A stretch of 64,000 nucleotides of DNA from CADDZP01 sp035948135 (lineage in GTDB: Bacteria; Actinomycetota; Acidimicrobiia; Acidimicrobiales; AC-14), in assembly GCA_035948135.1 (NCBI GenBank), contig DASZJL010000194.1, positions 1-64,000 on the forward strand, written 5' to 3'. A program made the position numbers and the translations under genes. Below the pieces are notes generated by a model, which worked only from the letters and a program-made list of their open reading frames with translations, searched no databases and was not told where the DNA came from. Numbering within the stretch: position 1 is the stretch's first letter; the number at the start of each line of letters is the position of its first letter. Shown here one piece after another: positions 15,298 to 22,052 of this stretch.

Positions 15298-17855
15298 TGC
15301 TTTCCGTTCCCGCCGGGGCGCACGTCGAGCCGGTCGCCGACATACTCGTCGGTGAGGACGACGGTGTGGCCACCGGTGAGCCCCGCGGCCTCGCCGTGGG
15401 CCTGCACCGACCGTTCCAGGTTGTGCTCGGGGCGGACGACCCAGATCGTGCCGTCTTCCTTCACGTGGTGGGCCAGGTCGGTGAGCCGGGCCAGGTCGCT
15501 CGCTCGCCGAGCGCCCAGGACGATCACGTCGGCGTCAGCCTCGGTCGGGGCCACGATGCGCCCGACGGCCCGCTCCAACGCCTGGGTGAGCGCCTCGTCG
15601 AGCCGGCCGACGACCTCGACGCGCGCGCCGCGGTGCACGCCAAGGGCGGCCGCCAGCCCGTCGACGGCGTCGTCGTGCTCGGGCGCCTCCTTGAGACCGA
15701 TGCGGTCGTGCAGGCGGCGGAGCGGCGCCGGTGCCCACCAGTTCGCCTCGCCCGCCAGGCGCATGAAGGCGGGGACGAGGGTGGCGCGGATCAGGGTGGC
15801 GTCCACCACCACCGCCAGCGCCAGGCCGATGCCGAACAGCTTGATGAACGTGATCTCCGACGTGCCGAAGGCGATGAACACCACCGCCAGCAGGGCTGCG
15901 GCCGCGGTGACGATCCGCCCGGTCTGCTCGAGCCCGACGGCGACCGAGCGCACGTTGTCGTGGGTGCGGTCGTGCTCCTCCTTGATCCTCGAGAGCAGGA
16001 AGACCTCGTAGTCCATGGACAAGCCGAACGCGATGCAGAACATGAGGATGGGTGTCGACGTGTCGAGCGTGCCGGTGGGCGTGAAGTTCAGCAGGCCGGA
16101 CAGGTGGCCTTCCTGGAAGATCCACACCATGGCTCCGAAGGTCGCCGTCAGGCTGAGCAGGTTGAGGACGAGGGCCTTGACCGGGACGACGACGCTGCCG
16201 GTGAACAGGAACAGCACGACGAAGGTGATCAGGCCGATGAGCCCGAGGGCGAGCGGGAGACGAGAGACCAGCGACTGCTTCGAGTCGACCAGCTCCGCCG
16301 ACCGCCCGGTGACCAGCACCTTGAACGGGGCCGGGGTGGCGCGCACCTGGTGCACGAGATGCTCGCCCTGGGCCGACAGGGGCTCGACCGCGGGGACGAC
16401 CGACAACCAGGTGCCGTGCTGGCCGGCGAACCGGGCTGACGCCGGGTTGGGCCCGATGAGGCGCTGGCCGCCGATGTAGGACCCGGTCAGGCTGTCGACC
16501 CGCGCCGCGCCGCCCAGCTTCGAGAGACGGGCCGAGTACTGGTCGATGGCGGCATCACGCGCCGGCGTCGCGGGCGCGTCGGGCGCGACGATCGACAGCG
16601 GCGCCGACTCGTTCGAGGAAAAGTTGTGGCGGATGTCGTCCTGGACCTGACGGCTGCTCGCCGAGGCCGGCAGCACGCGGTCGTCGGGCAGGCCGAACTT
16701 CACGTGCAGGAAGGGCAGACCGAGCAGCACGAGCACGATGACCACCGTGCCGCCGATCGCCACCGGCCGGCGCATCACGGTCATGGCGATGCGGTGCCAG
16801 CCACCCTCGCCCACCGGCTTGGGCTTGTGGTGCCAGAGCACCCACTTGTCGACGCGGGGACCGAGGGTGGCCAGGGCCGCGGGAAGGACGACCACTGCGC
16901 CCCCGGCCGCGAGGCCCACGACCGGGATGCCGGCGTACGCGAACGAGCGCAGGAAGTAGAGCGGGAACACGAGGAGAGCGAGGAGGGACGCGGCCACGGT
17001 GAGGGCACTGAACAGCACCGTGCGCCCCGCGGTCTCGACGGTGCGCACAACGGCGGCGTCGGTGTCCCGCCCGGCCCGCAGCTCCTCGCGGTAGCGCGAC
17101 ACCACGAACAGGCTGTAGTCGATGGCCAAACCGAGGCCGAGCGCGGTCGTGAGGTTCAGCGAGTAGATCGAAACGTGGGTCAGCGCCGCGACGACGCGCA
17201 GTGCGAGGAACGTCCCGATGACGGCCAGAACGCCGACGCCGAGTGGAAGCCCCGCCGCGACGACGCTGCCGAACACGATTACCAGGAGAATGATCACGAT
17301 CGGCAGGGTGATCGCCTCGGAGCGCGCCAGGTCGCTGCGGATCTGGGTTCCGACCTGATTGAAGACCTGCGCGAAACCGCCGACGCCGACGCTCACTACC
17401 GCGTCCTGTCGCGTGAACCGGGGCGCCAGGTCCTTCACCCGCTTGATGACCTGGTCGTCCGACCCGTTGATTCGGGCGAGCACCAGGGCCTCGCGTGCGT
17501 CAGTGCTGTGCAGCGGTGGCGGCGAGCCGAGCGTCCAATACGACGCCGTCTGACCGACGAACGGTTGGGACGCCAGTTCTTGGGTGATTCGCAGGCCCTC
17601 GGCCGCGACCGCCGGGCTGTCGACGGTGCCGTTCTTGGCCTTGACCACCAGGACGAGGTTGGGCTGGCCGGCCCGGAAGTCGGTCTGGAGGAGTTGGGCG
17701 GCGCGGCTGTACTCGGAGTGGGGGTCGTCGAAGCCGCCGTTGGAGAGCGACTTGGACACGCTCCCGCCGACCGCGCCCGCAACCACCAGCAGGAGCAGGC
17801 TCGCCGCGAGCACGAACCGCCGGCGCCTGACGGCGAACTTCCCGAGCCGAGTCAT
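15294..17855 (-). CDS. MMPL-family RND transporter with C-terminal globular domain (853 aa)
   Basis: A twelve-helix RND exporter of the MMPL group, which moves lipids or drugs across the actinobacterial envelope. The N terminus is Arg-rich followed by helix 1 (FVLAASLLLLVVAGAVGG). Each half has its six-helix block with the conserved GLGLAIDYSLFVVSRYREE (near 245) and FGLSMDYEVFLLSRIKEE (near 620) motifs that carry proton-relay Asp-Tyr pairs. Residues about 730-853 form an extra soluble domain with VIVLGARRASDLARLTDLAH and EDGTIWVVRPEH, resembling the DUF3052 family. The ATG at 17855 is preceded by GGGGGTC. The TetR gene follows, overlapping by four bases. Confidence 0.9.
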   Translation of the reverse strand: MTRLGKFAVRRRRFVLAASLLLLVVAGAVGGSVSKSLSNGGFDDPHSEYSRAAQLLQTDFRAGQPNLVLVVKAKNGTVDSPAVAAEGLRITQELASQPFVGQTASYWTLGSPPPLHSTDAREALVLARINGSDDQVIKRVKDLAPRFTRQDAVVSVGVGGFAQVFNQVGTQIRSDLARSEAITLPIVIILLVIVFGSVVAAGLPLGVGVLAVIGTFLALRVVAALTHVSIYSLNLTTALGLGLAIDYSLFVVSRYREELRAGRDTDAAVVRTVETAGRTVLFSALTVAASLLALLVFPLYFLRSFAYAGIPVVGLAAGGAVVVLPAALATLGPRVDKWVLWHHKPKPVGEGGWHRIAMTVMRRPVAIGGTVVIVLVLLGLPFLHVKFGLPDDRVLPASASSRQVQDDIRHNFSSNESAPLSIVAPDAPATPARDAAIDQYSARLSKLGGAARVDSLTGSYIGGQRLIGPNPASARFAGQHGTWLSVVPAVEPLSAQGEHLVHQVRATPAPFKVLVTGRSAELVDSKQSLVSRLPLALGLIGLITFVVLFLFTGSVVVPVKALVLNLLSLTATFGAMVWIFQEGHLSGLLNFTPTGTLDTSTPILMFCIAFGLSMDYEVFLLSRIKEEHDRTHDNVRSVAVGLEQTGRIVTAAAALLAVVFIAFGTSEITFIKLFGIGLALAVVVDATLIRATLVPAFMRLAGEANWWAPAPLRRLHDRIGLKEAPEHDDAVDGLAAALGVHRGARVEVVGRLDEALTQALERAVGRIVAPTEADADVIVLGARRASDLARLTDLAHHVKEDGTIWVVRPEHNLERSVQAHGEAAGLTGGHTVVLTDEYVGDRLDVRPGGNGKQ

Positions 17856-17889
17856 GGAGACCCCCTGAACCGCGATAGTCCCGATAAGT

Positions 17890-17900
17890 TAACGCCGTTA
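17890..17900. promoter_or_regulatory. Candidate operator upstream of the MMPL gene
   Basis: TAACG-C-CGTTA is a perfect 5-1-5 dyad, embedded in GATAAGTTAACGCCGTTATC, whose GATAA and TTATC ends are also complementary. It lies 35 bp before the MMPL start and is a plausible target for the co-transcribed TetR regulator. The remainder of the 17856-18054 gap shows no gene. Confidence 0.5.
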
Positions 17901-18054
17901 TCCTGCGCCTTTCTCCGGTGATGCGTCAACGAGACATCGGGCACAGCGACAGAGGACCAGGACAGAATCTGGCGCCAGCTGTCGATCGCGGTCGCAGCCG
18001 TTCGTGTACAGGGCGAGGGGCCGGACGGGCCGGCCCGGCACAGGGAGGTGCGAC

Positions 18055-18603
18055 GTGGGAGCGATCGCGGTTCACGAGTTCATGAGCCTCGACGGGGTGA
18101 TCGATGCCCCGACGTGGACGGCCGAGTACGGCTTCGATCCCCGCATGGGAGAGGCGATCGCCGCCGTCGTCGAGCGCAGCCGGGGCATCCTGCTCGGGCG
18201 CACGACCTTCGAGATGTTCGGGCAGGCGTGGCCGAACCGCACCGCGGAGGAGGACCCGGGGGCGCCGTTCTTCAACGACACCACGAAGTACGTCGTCTCG
18301 GGCACGCTCACCGACCCGTCCTGGCGGAACTCCGAGGTGGTGGGGGCCTACGACCCGGCCGTGATCCGCCGGCTCAAGGAAGACGTTGACGGCGACCTCT
18401 ACACGAGCGGCAGCGCCACCCTGGTGCGAGCCATGCTCGCCGACGAGCTCGTCGACGAGCTCCACCTCTACATGTATCCGCTGACCCGGGGCACGGGTCC
18501 GCGGCTCTTCCCCGACGGCGCGGCCCCCCGACGCTTCTCGCTCGCTGCCTCCGAGACGTACGACAACGGTGTGGTGTACCTGTCCTACCGACGCGAGGGT
18601 TGA
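18055..18603 (+). CDS. Dihydrofolate reductase family protein (RibD C-terminal fold, 182 aa)
   Basis: Belongs to the RibD_C/DHFR-like group common in Actinobacteria, NAD(P)H-dependent reductases whose substrates are mostly unknown. Recognisable parts are AVHEFMSLDGVIDAP at the N terminus, ILLGRTTFEMFGQAWPNR, KYVVSGTLTDPSW, and DGDLYTSGSATLVRAMLADE, followed by YMYPLTRGTGPRLFPD. The GTG at 18055 has AGGGAGG seven bases upstream, which settles the start against longer open frame from 18004. A four-gene tandem run with the TMEM175 and acetyltransferase genes follows. Confidence 0.88.
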   Translation: MGAIAVHEFMSLDGVIDAPTWTAEYGFDPRMGEAIAAVVERSRGILLGRTTFEMFGQAWPNRTAEEDPGAPFFNDTTKYVVSGTLTDPSWRNSEVVGAYDPAVIRRLKEDVDGDLYTSGSATLVRAMLADELVDELHLYMYPLTRGTGPRLFPDGAAPRRFSLAASETYDNGVVYLSYRREG

Positions 18604-18629
18604 CGCGGTCCCGTAACGTCGTCTCGCCG

Positions 18630-19241
18630 ATGAGCAAGAGCCGGGTCGAGGCCTTCAGCGATGGGGTGTTCGCAATTGCCATCACCCTCCTCGTGCTCAC
18701 CATCGCCGAGCCGTCGAACTACCGCGACCTCGGGCATCAGTTGTGGCAGCGCTGGCCGTCGTTGGCGGCCTACGTCGTCAGCTTCCTCATCATCGGCATC
18801 ATGTGGCTGAACCACCACTCGATTTTCGGCTACCTCGAGCGCATCGACCGTCCGTTCGTCTACCTCAACCAGCTGCTGTTGCTGACGGTCGTGTTCGTGC
18901 CCTACCCGACGGGTGTCTTGGGCGAAGCGCTGCGCCGGGGCGAAGGCACCCGGGTGGCAGCCATCGTCTACACGACCACCATGGCGGTCAACGCCTACTG
19001 CTGGTCGGCGCTCTGGCTCTACGCCTCGTCGGGGCGGCGGCTGCTGCACGAAGGGTTCCCCGAAGAGGAGCGACGATCGGCGACGCTGGCGTTCACGATC
19101 GGCAGCGTCATGTACACCCTCGCCATCGGGATCGCGGTGATCAACGCCTATGCGGCACTCGCCTTCCAGGGCCTCATGGCCATCTATTACGCCGTCGATC
19201 CCCTTTCCCGCAGGGCCGCTCGCGTCGAGACGAACCAATGA
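18630..19241 (+). CDS. TMEM175-family potassium channel-like membrane protein (DUF1211, 203 aa)
   Basis: A six-helix membrane protein of the bacterial TMEM175 family, which forms tetrameric K+-permeable leak channels. The signature RVEAFSDGVFAIAITLLVL at residues 4-22 contains the FSD motif that lines the pore. FLIIGIMWLNHHSIFGYLER is the second conserved motif, and YLNQLLLLTVVFVPYPTGVL the third. The ATG at 18630 gives MSKSR directly before this motif; the open frame from 18600 is not needed. The stop overlaps the acetyltransferase start (ATGA). Confidence 0.9.
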   Translation: MSKSRVEAFSDGVFAIAITLLVLTIAEPSNYRDLGHQLWQRWPSLAAYVVSFLIIGIMWLNHHSIFGYLERIDRPFVYLNQLLLLTVVFVPYPTGVLGEALRRGEGTRVAAIVYTTTMAVNAYCWSALWLYASSGRRLLHEGFPEEERRSATLAFTIGSVMYTLAIGIAVINAYAALAFQGLMAIYYAVDPLSRRAARVETNQ

Positions 19242-19546
19242 GCACGGTCGACGTCGTCGACAATCCCGACGAGGAGCGCTACGAGGTGCTGGTCGACGGC
19301 AAGCGCGCGGGTTCGGCGTTCTACGACCTCAAGCCGGGCCGCATCGTGTTCCTGCACACCGAGGTCGACCCGGCGTACGAAGGCCGCGGCGTCGGCGGTC
19401 GCTTGGCGCAGGTTGCCCTCGACGACGTGCGGGCGAAAGGCCTGCGAGTTGTGGCCCGCTGCCCGTTCTTCGCCCGCTACATCCGCCACCATCCCGAGTA
19501 CCAGGATCTCCTCAGTAGCCGGCTCCCGCCCGAGGGCGGCGCTTGA
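19238..19546 (+). CDS. Small GNAT-type N-acetyltransferase (YidJ/PF14542 group, 102 aa)
   Basis: A minimal acetyltransferase fold. ERYEVLVDGKRAGSAFYDLK, then IVFLHTEVDPAYEGRGVGGR (acetyl-CoA pyrophosphate loop in EGRGVGGRLA) and VVARCPFFARYIRHHPEYQD define the group. The target is unknown. It begins on an ATG overlapping the stop of the TMEM175 gene by four bases, implying coupled translation. Confidence 0.85.
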   Translation: MSTVDVVDNPDEERYEVLVDGKRAGSAFYDLKPGRIVFLHTEVDPAYEGRGVGGRLAQVALDDVRAKGLRVVARCPFFARYIRHHPEYQDLLSSRLPPEGGA

Positions 19547-19554
19547 CGTTTCGA

Positions 19555-19680
19555 CTAGGAGCCTTGGCGGCGGGCGACGAGCCTGAAGAGCGCCTGGGCG
19601 ATGACGAGGATGGTGCCGACGATGGCCGCGAAGATCACGGCGATCACCGCGCCTCCGACTCTGACCGGCTCGCGCACCAC
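19555..19680 (-). CDS. Small single-helix membrane protein (about 41 aa)
   Basis: Two consecutive GTG codons (19680 and 19677) open a short frame with one clear transmembrane helix (GGAVIAVIFAAIVGTILVIA) flanked by Arg-containing ends and a basic tail RLVARRQGS. GGAG lies five bases before the second GTG. It is divergent from the response regulator and convergent with the acetyltransferase. I recognise no family; the hydrophobic design and ribosome site support it being real, but it could be chance. Confidence 0.4.
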   Translation of the reverse strand: MVREPVRVGGAVIAVIFAAIVGTILVIAQALFRLVARRQGS

Positions 19681-19696
19681 CGCTCCATACTCGCCT

Positions 19697-20095
19697 ATGG
19701 GACAAACTGGCGTCGTGTCCGAAGGCGCCGCAAAGCCCAGACTCCTGATCATCGACGACGGACCCGACATGGTGCGTCTGCTCGAGGCCATCGCCTCGGC
19801 CACGTGGGAGGTCGACTCGGCCGCCAACCTCGGCGAGGCGGTCGAGGCCGCGACGGCCCACCCCGTCGACGTTGCGGTCGTCGACTTCATGCTGCCCGGC
19901 GGCGGGGGGTTCTCGGTCGCCCGCAGGATCAAGGAGCTGCGGCCCTCGTGCACCGTTGTCATGTTCTCTGCCGCGCCGGTGGGGCACCAGGCCGCCGACA
20001 GCCCTGACGTCGACGAGTTCGTGATGAAGGGTGACGTGCGCGTCATCCGCCGGACGCTCGACGACCTCGCCCGCGGGCTGCAACAAGGCCCCTGA
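19697..20095 (+). CDS. Single-domain response regulator (REC, 132 aa)
   Basis: A receiver domain without an output domain. The acidic pair is in LLIIDDGPD, the phosphorylated Asp in VAVVDFMLPGGGG, the Thr/Ser switch in VVMFSAAPVG, and the conserved Lys in EFVMKGD. No DNA-binding segment follows, so it must act through protein contacts, as in phosphorelays or stressosome-type systems. The anti-sigma-type ATPase gene 70 bp downstream is a possible partner. The start is the ATG at 19697; CATACT lies five bases upstream. Confidence 0.85.
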   Translation: MGQTGVVSEGAAKPRLLIIDDGPDMVRLLEAIASATWEVDSAANLGEAVEAATAHPVDVAVVDFMLPGGGGFSVARRIKELRPSCTVVMFSAAPVGHQAADSPDVDEFVMKGDVRVIRRTLDDLARGLQQGP

Positions 20096-20164
20096 CCAGC
20101 CGAGTCGTCCCGGTTCTCTCGGGTCGGTGGTTGTCGAACCGGGCCCGCGGGTACGAGTCGAACA

Positions 20165-20611
20165 GTGCAGATCATCCTCGCTCTTTCGCTTCCGCGCGAC
20201 GAGCAGACGATTCCCGTCAGCCGTCACATCGCCGTCAACGCCATGGCCGAGATCGGTGTTGTCGAGGACTGCATGCACGACATCGCCGTCGCCCTCACTG
20301 AGGCGTGCACGAATGTCTTGAAGCACTCAGGGCCGGGCGACGAGTTCGAGGTCAGCCTCGAGGTCGACGACGACCAGTGCTACATCAGGGTCGTCGACAC
20401 CGGCCACGGCTTCGACTCCGCCGCCGTCGGCTTCTCCCACGCCGACACCTCCGCCGAGCAGGGCCGGGGCATCGAGCTCATGCGCGCCCTCGTGGACTCG
20501 GTGAAGTTCGTCTCCAAACCCGAGGCTGGCACGGTTGTTCACCTTGAGAAGACGCTTGAGTTCGAGGACGACTCGTTCGTGAGTCGCAGTAAGACGGCGC
20601 CGGGTCGCTAG
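20165..20611 (+). CDS. Anti-sigma/serine kinase-type ATP-binding protein (RsbW-like HATPase_c_2, 148 aa)
   Basis: A GHKL ATPase of the RsbW/SpoIIAB type, which phosphorylates anti-anti-sigma factors or binds a sigma factor. The N box is ALTEACTNVLKHS, the G1 box VVDTGHGFD and the G2 segment EQGRGIELMRAL. It begins at a GTG. No sigma factor or anti-sigma antagonist lies next to it, but the single-domain response regulator is immediately upstream, so the two could form a partner-switching input. Its stop overlaps the end of the Thr-rich surface protein gene by four bases. Confidence 0.88.
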   Translation: MQIILALSLPRDEQTIPVSRHIAVNAMAEIGVVEDCMHDIAVALTEACTNVLKHSGPGDEFEVSLEVDDDQCYIRVVDTGHGFDSAAVGFSHADTSAEQGRGIELMRALVDSVKFVSKPEAGTVVHLEKTLEFEDDSFVSRSKTAPGR

Positions 20612-21126
20612 GCGCGTCGCCGGAGCTTGCGGCCGAACGCGCCGAGCGCGAGGAGGCCGACGCCGGGGAGCAACAGGTTGGGGCCGCCGGTGCGTGCCGT
20701 GGTGCCGCCGGTTGCCACTTGACCTGCCCCCGGGGTGGCCAACCCGCTCGAGGGCGCCGTCGTGGCCGTCGTCCCCGAGGGTGCGGTCGTTGCGGGCGTC
20801 GTTGCCGGCGTGGTGGTGGCGGGAGCCGCAGTGGTCGGTGTCGCCGTGGTTGGCGCCTGCAGGGCGGTCGTGGGCGTCGCCGACGTGGCCGGCGTCGAGC
20901 CGCCGCCGCCGATCGGCGGCTGGGTCAGCGGCACGGTCGTGGCGGGGGTCGACGGCGGGCGCGACGTGCTCGAGCTGCCTCCGACCGTGGGCGTTTGGGT
21001 CGTCGGCGGGGCTGCCGTCGTCGTGTTGGTGGTGGACTCGCCGTTGCGGACCACCGCCGTGGCCACGGCCGCGCCGAGGACACCCAAGATCAGTACAGCT
21101 AGCGCGATGCCGACATCGCGTCTCAG
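20608..21126 (-). CDS. Thr/Pro-rich surface protein with N- and C-terminal membrane segments
   Basis: Between two hydrophobic segments lies about 110 residues of Thr, Pro, Ala and Ser (for example TTAAPATTTPATTPATTAPS), the look of a glycosylated wall-spanning stalk. The C terminus, TGGPNLLLPGVGLLALGAFG followed by RKLRRRA, is a sorting-signal-like anchor without a strict LPXTG. A TTG at 21087 would cut the N-terminal helix. GGAGG (21138-21134) sits seven bases before a CTG at 21126, which would give LRRDVGIALAVLILGVLGAA and a complete signal/anchor helix, so I propose this unusual start. The function is unknown. Confidence 0.65.
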   Translation of the reverse strand: MRRDVGIALAVLILGVLGAAVATAVVRNGESTTNTTTAAPPTTQTPTVGGSSSTSRPPSTPATTVPLTQPPIGGGGSTPATSATPTTALQAPTTATPTTAAPATTTPATTPATTAPSGTTATTAPSSGLATPGAGQVATGGTTARTGGPNLLLPGVGLLALGAFGRKLRRRA

Positions 21127-21225
21127 GTGATTGCCTCCGGATGCTCGCGGGGGGCTATTTCCGCCCGAACGACTATGCCGCGTGGGTCAGCCCCGGACGT
21201 GGACCCTACGATGGCTTTTCTACCC

Positions 21226-21296
21226 GCGGGTGTAGCTCAGTGGTAGAGCCTCAGCCTTCCAAGCTGATTACGCCGGTTCAATTCCGGTCACCCGCT
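21226..21296 (+). tRNA. tRNA-Gly (anticodon TCC)
   Basis: A complete cloverleaf: acceptor GCGGGTG/CACCCGC, D-arm AGCTCAGTGGTAGAGCC, anticodon loop CTTCCAA with anticodon TCC at 21258-21260, and T-loop GGTTCAATTCC. The CCA end is not encoded. A possible -10 box TACGAT lies at 21207-21212. Confidence 0.95.
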
Positions 21297-21304
21297 CTCC
21301 AAGA

Positions 21305-21325
21305 GCGTCTGACCAGGTCAGACGC
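21305..21325. terminator. Perfect palindrome between the convergent tRNA-Gly and tRNA-Pro genes
   Basis: GCGTCTGACC and GGTCAGACGC flank a single A, a 10-1-10 perfect dyad. It lies between the 3' ends of the two convergent tRNA genes and so is a probable bidirectional terminator, although no T-run follows. Confidence 0.6.
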
Positions 21326-21333
21326 GCTCCCGG

Positions 21334-21405
21334 TCGGGGAGGGGGGATTTGAACCCCCGACCGCCTGCCCCCAAAGCAGGTGCGCTACCACTGCGCCACT
21401 CCCCG
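21334..21405 (-). tRNA. tRNA-Pro (anticodon TGG)
   Basis: Reading the minus strand from 21405: acceptor CGGGGAG pairs with CTCCCCG at the 3' end, followed by discriminator A at 21334. The D-arm is GCGCAGTGGTAGCGC, the anticodon stem CCTGC/GCAGG encloses TTTGGGG with anticodon TGG, and the T-arm is GGGGGTTCAAATCCCCC. CCA is not encoded. Two partial copies of its 5' half lie upstream. Confidence 0.93.
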
Positions 21406-21462
21406 GTTCGGAAAAGCGTACAGGCGGTCGACGTGGGGGCAGTCGGCATACCGCCTGCCCCC
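21382..21462 (-). repeat. 81-bp direct repeat, copy 1 (tRNA-Pro 5' segment plus upstream hairpin unit)
   Basis: Identical base for base to 21571-21651. It comprises the 5' acceptor and D-arm of tRNA-Pro and then a unit with complementary ends CAGGCGGT (21421-21428) and ACCGCCTG (21450-21457). The repeat therefore joins a piece of the real tRNA gene to flanking structured DNA. Confidence 0.9.
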
Positions 21463-21499
21463 ACAGCGCAGTTGGCGCTACCACTGCGCCACTCCCCGG
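21452..21499 (-). repeat. Partial tRNA-Pro copy (5' half, degenerate anticodon region), copy 2
   Basis: Matches the tRNA-Pro 5' half: GGCGCAGTGGTAGCGC, the acceptor strand and the GGGGGCAGGCG end are exact, but the anticodon stem-loop is replaced by unrelated bases and the T-arm and 3' acceptor are missing. It cannot fold into a full tRNA. Confidence 0.8.
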
Positions 21500-21546
21500 A
21501 TCTGTCGTATCCAGGGTACTAACCAAGCTTTGGGTGCAGGCGCCTT

Positions 21547-21595
21547 CGCCTGCCCCCGCAATGCTGGTTGGCGCTACCACTGCGCCACTCCCCGG
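21547..21595 (-). repeat. Partial tRNA-Pro copy (5' half, degenerate anticodon region), copy 3
   Basis: The third copy of the same half: exact in the acceptor strand, D-arm and GGGGGCAGGCG end, with a different variable stretch in place of the anticodon stem-loop. It overlaps the second 81-bp repeat. Confidence 0.8.
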
Positions 21596-21651
21596 TTCGG
21601 AAAAGCGTACAGGCGGTCGACGTGGGGGCAGTCGGCATACCGCCTGCCCCC
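21571..21651 (-). repeat. 81-bp direct repeat, copy 2
   Basis: Identical to 21382-21462, separated from it by 108 bp. Its hairpin ends are CAGGCGGT and ACCGCCTG at 21610-21646. No coding sequence is convincing anywhere in 21406-21719. Confidence 0.9.
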
Positions 21652-21688
21652 CAGCCCCCGTTCTGAGCCGAGCCTCCAGGGAGCCTCA

Positions 21689-21709
21689 CTACTACGTCAG
21701 ACGTAGTAG
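21689..21709. promoter_or_regulatory. Palindromic operator of the PadR regulator
   Basis: CTACTACGTC and GACGTAGTAG flank one A (perfect 10-1-10). Its right edge overlaps the -10 box TAGGGT (21707-21712), which ends eight bases before the ATG at 21720. Binding here would block transcription of the padR-membrane protein pair. Confidence 0.75.
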
Positions 21710-21719
21710 GGTGGGACGC

Positions 21720-22052
21720 ATGGCTCAGAAGCGGCCGACATTGCGGCGCCAGAACGACCCGCCGGTTCTCATCCTGACGAGCTTGGCCGACGGTCCCAAG
21801 CATGGACACGCCCTGATCAAGGACGTGGCTGCCTTCGCGGGCGTCACGCTCGGTCCAGGCGCGTTGTACGGCGCCATTGCCCGACTCGAAGAAGAAGGGC
21901 TGATCGAGCCCCTTGCCCCCGTCGACCGGCGCCGCCCATATCGAATCACCGCCGCGGGCTCTGCGGCGTTGGCCGAGGTCGCGCGCGAGCTGCACACGGT
22001 CTCGACCGTGGCGGCCGCCCGCCTCGGCCTGTCGCTCGGTGCCGCCGGATGA
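21720..22052 (+). CDS. PadR-family transcriptional regulator (110 aa)
   Basis: A short winged-helix regulator: PPVLILTSLADGPKHGHALI, then GVTLGPGALYGAIARLEEEG (recognition helix region) and RRRPYRITAAGSAALAEVAR (the wing). The ATG at 21720 lies eight bases after TAGGGT with no Shine-Dalgarno sequence, so the message is probably leaderless. A perfect 21-bp palindrome covers the promoter, pointing to autorepression. Its stop overlaps the following membrane-protein start by four bases (ATGA), a common PadR arrangement in Actinobacteria. Confidence 0.9.
   Translation: MAQKRPTLRRQNDPPVLILTSLADGPKHGHALIKDVAAFAGVTLGPGALYGAIARLEEEGLIEPLAPVDRRRPYRITAAGSAALAEVARELHTVSTVAAARLGLSLGAAG

Noticed and set aside
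21362..21651. CRISPR-like array from the repeat spacing near tRNA-Pro.
   Set aside because: Only two full copies of a long repeat, derived from a tRNA half, with no cas genes nearby.
21334..21720. attL/attR of an integrated element at tRNA-Pro.
   Set aside because: The duplicated part is the 5' half, only 108 bp lie between the repeats, and no integrase is in the window.
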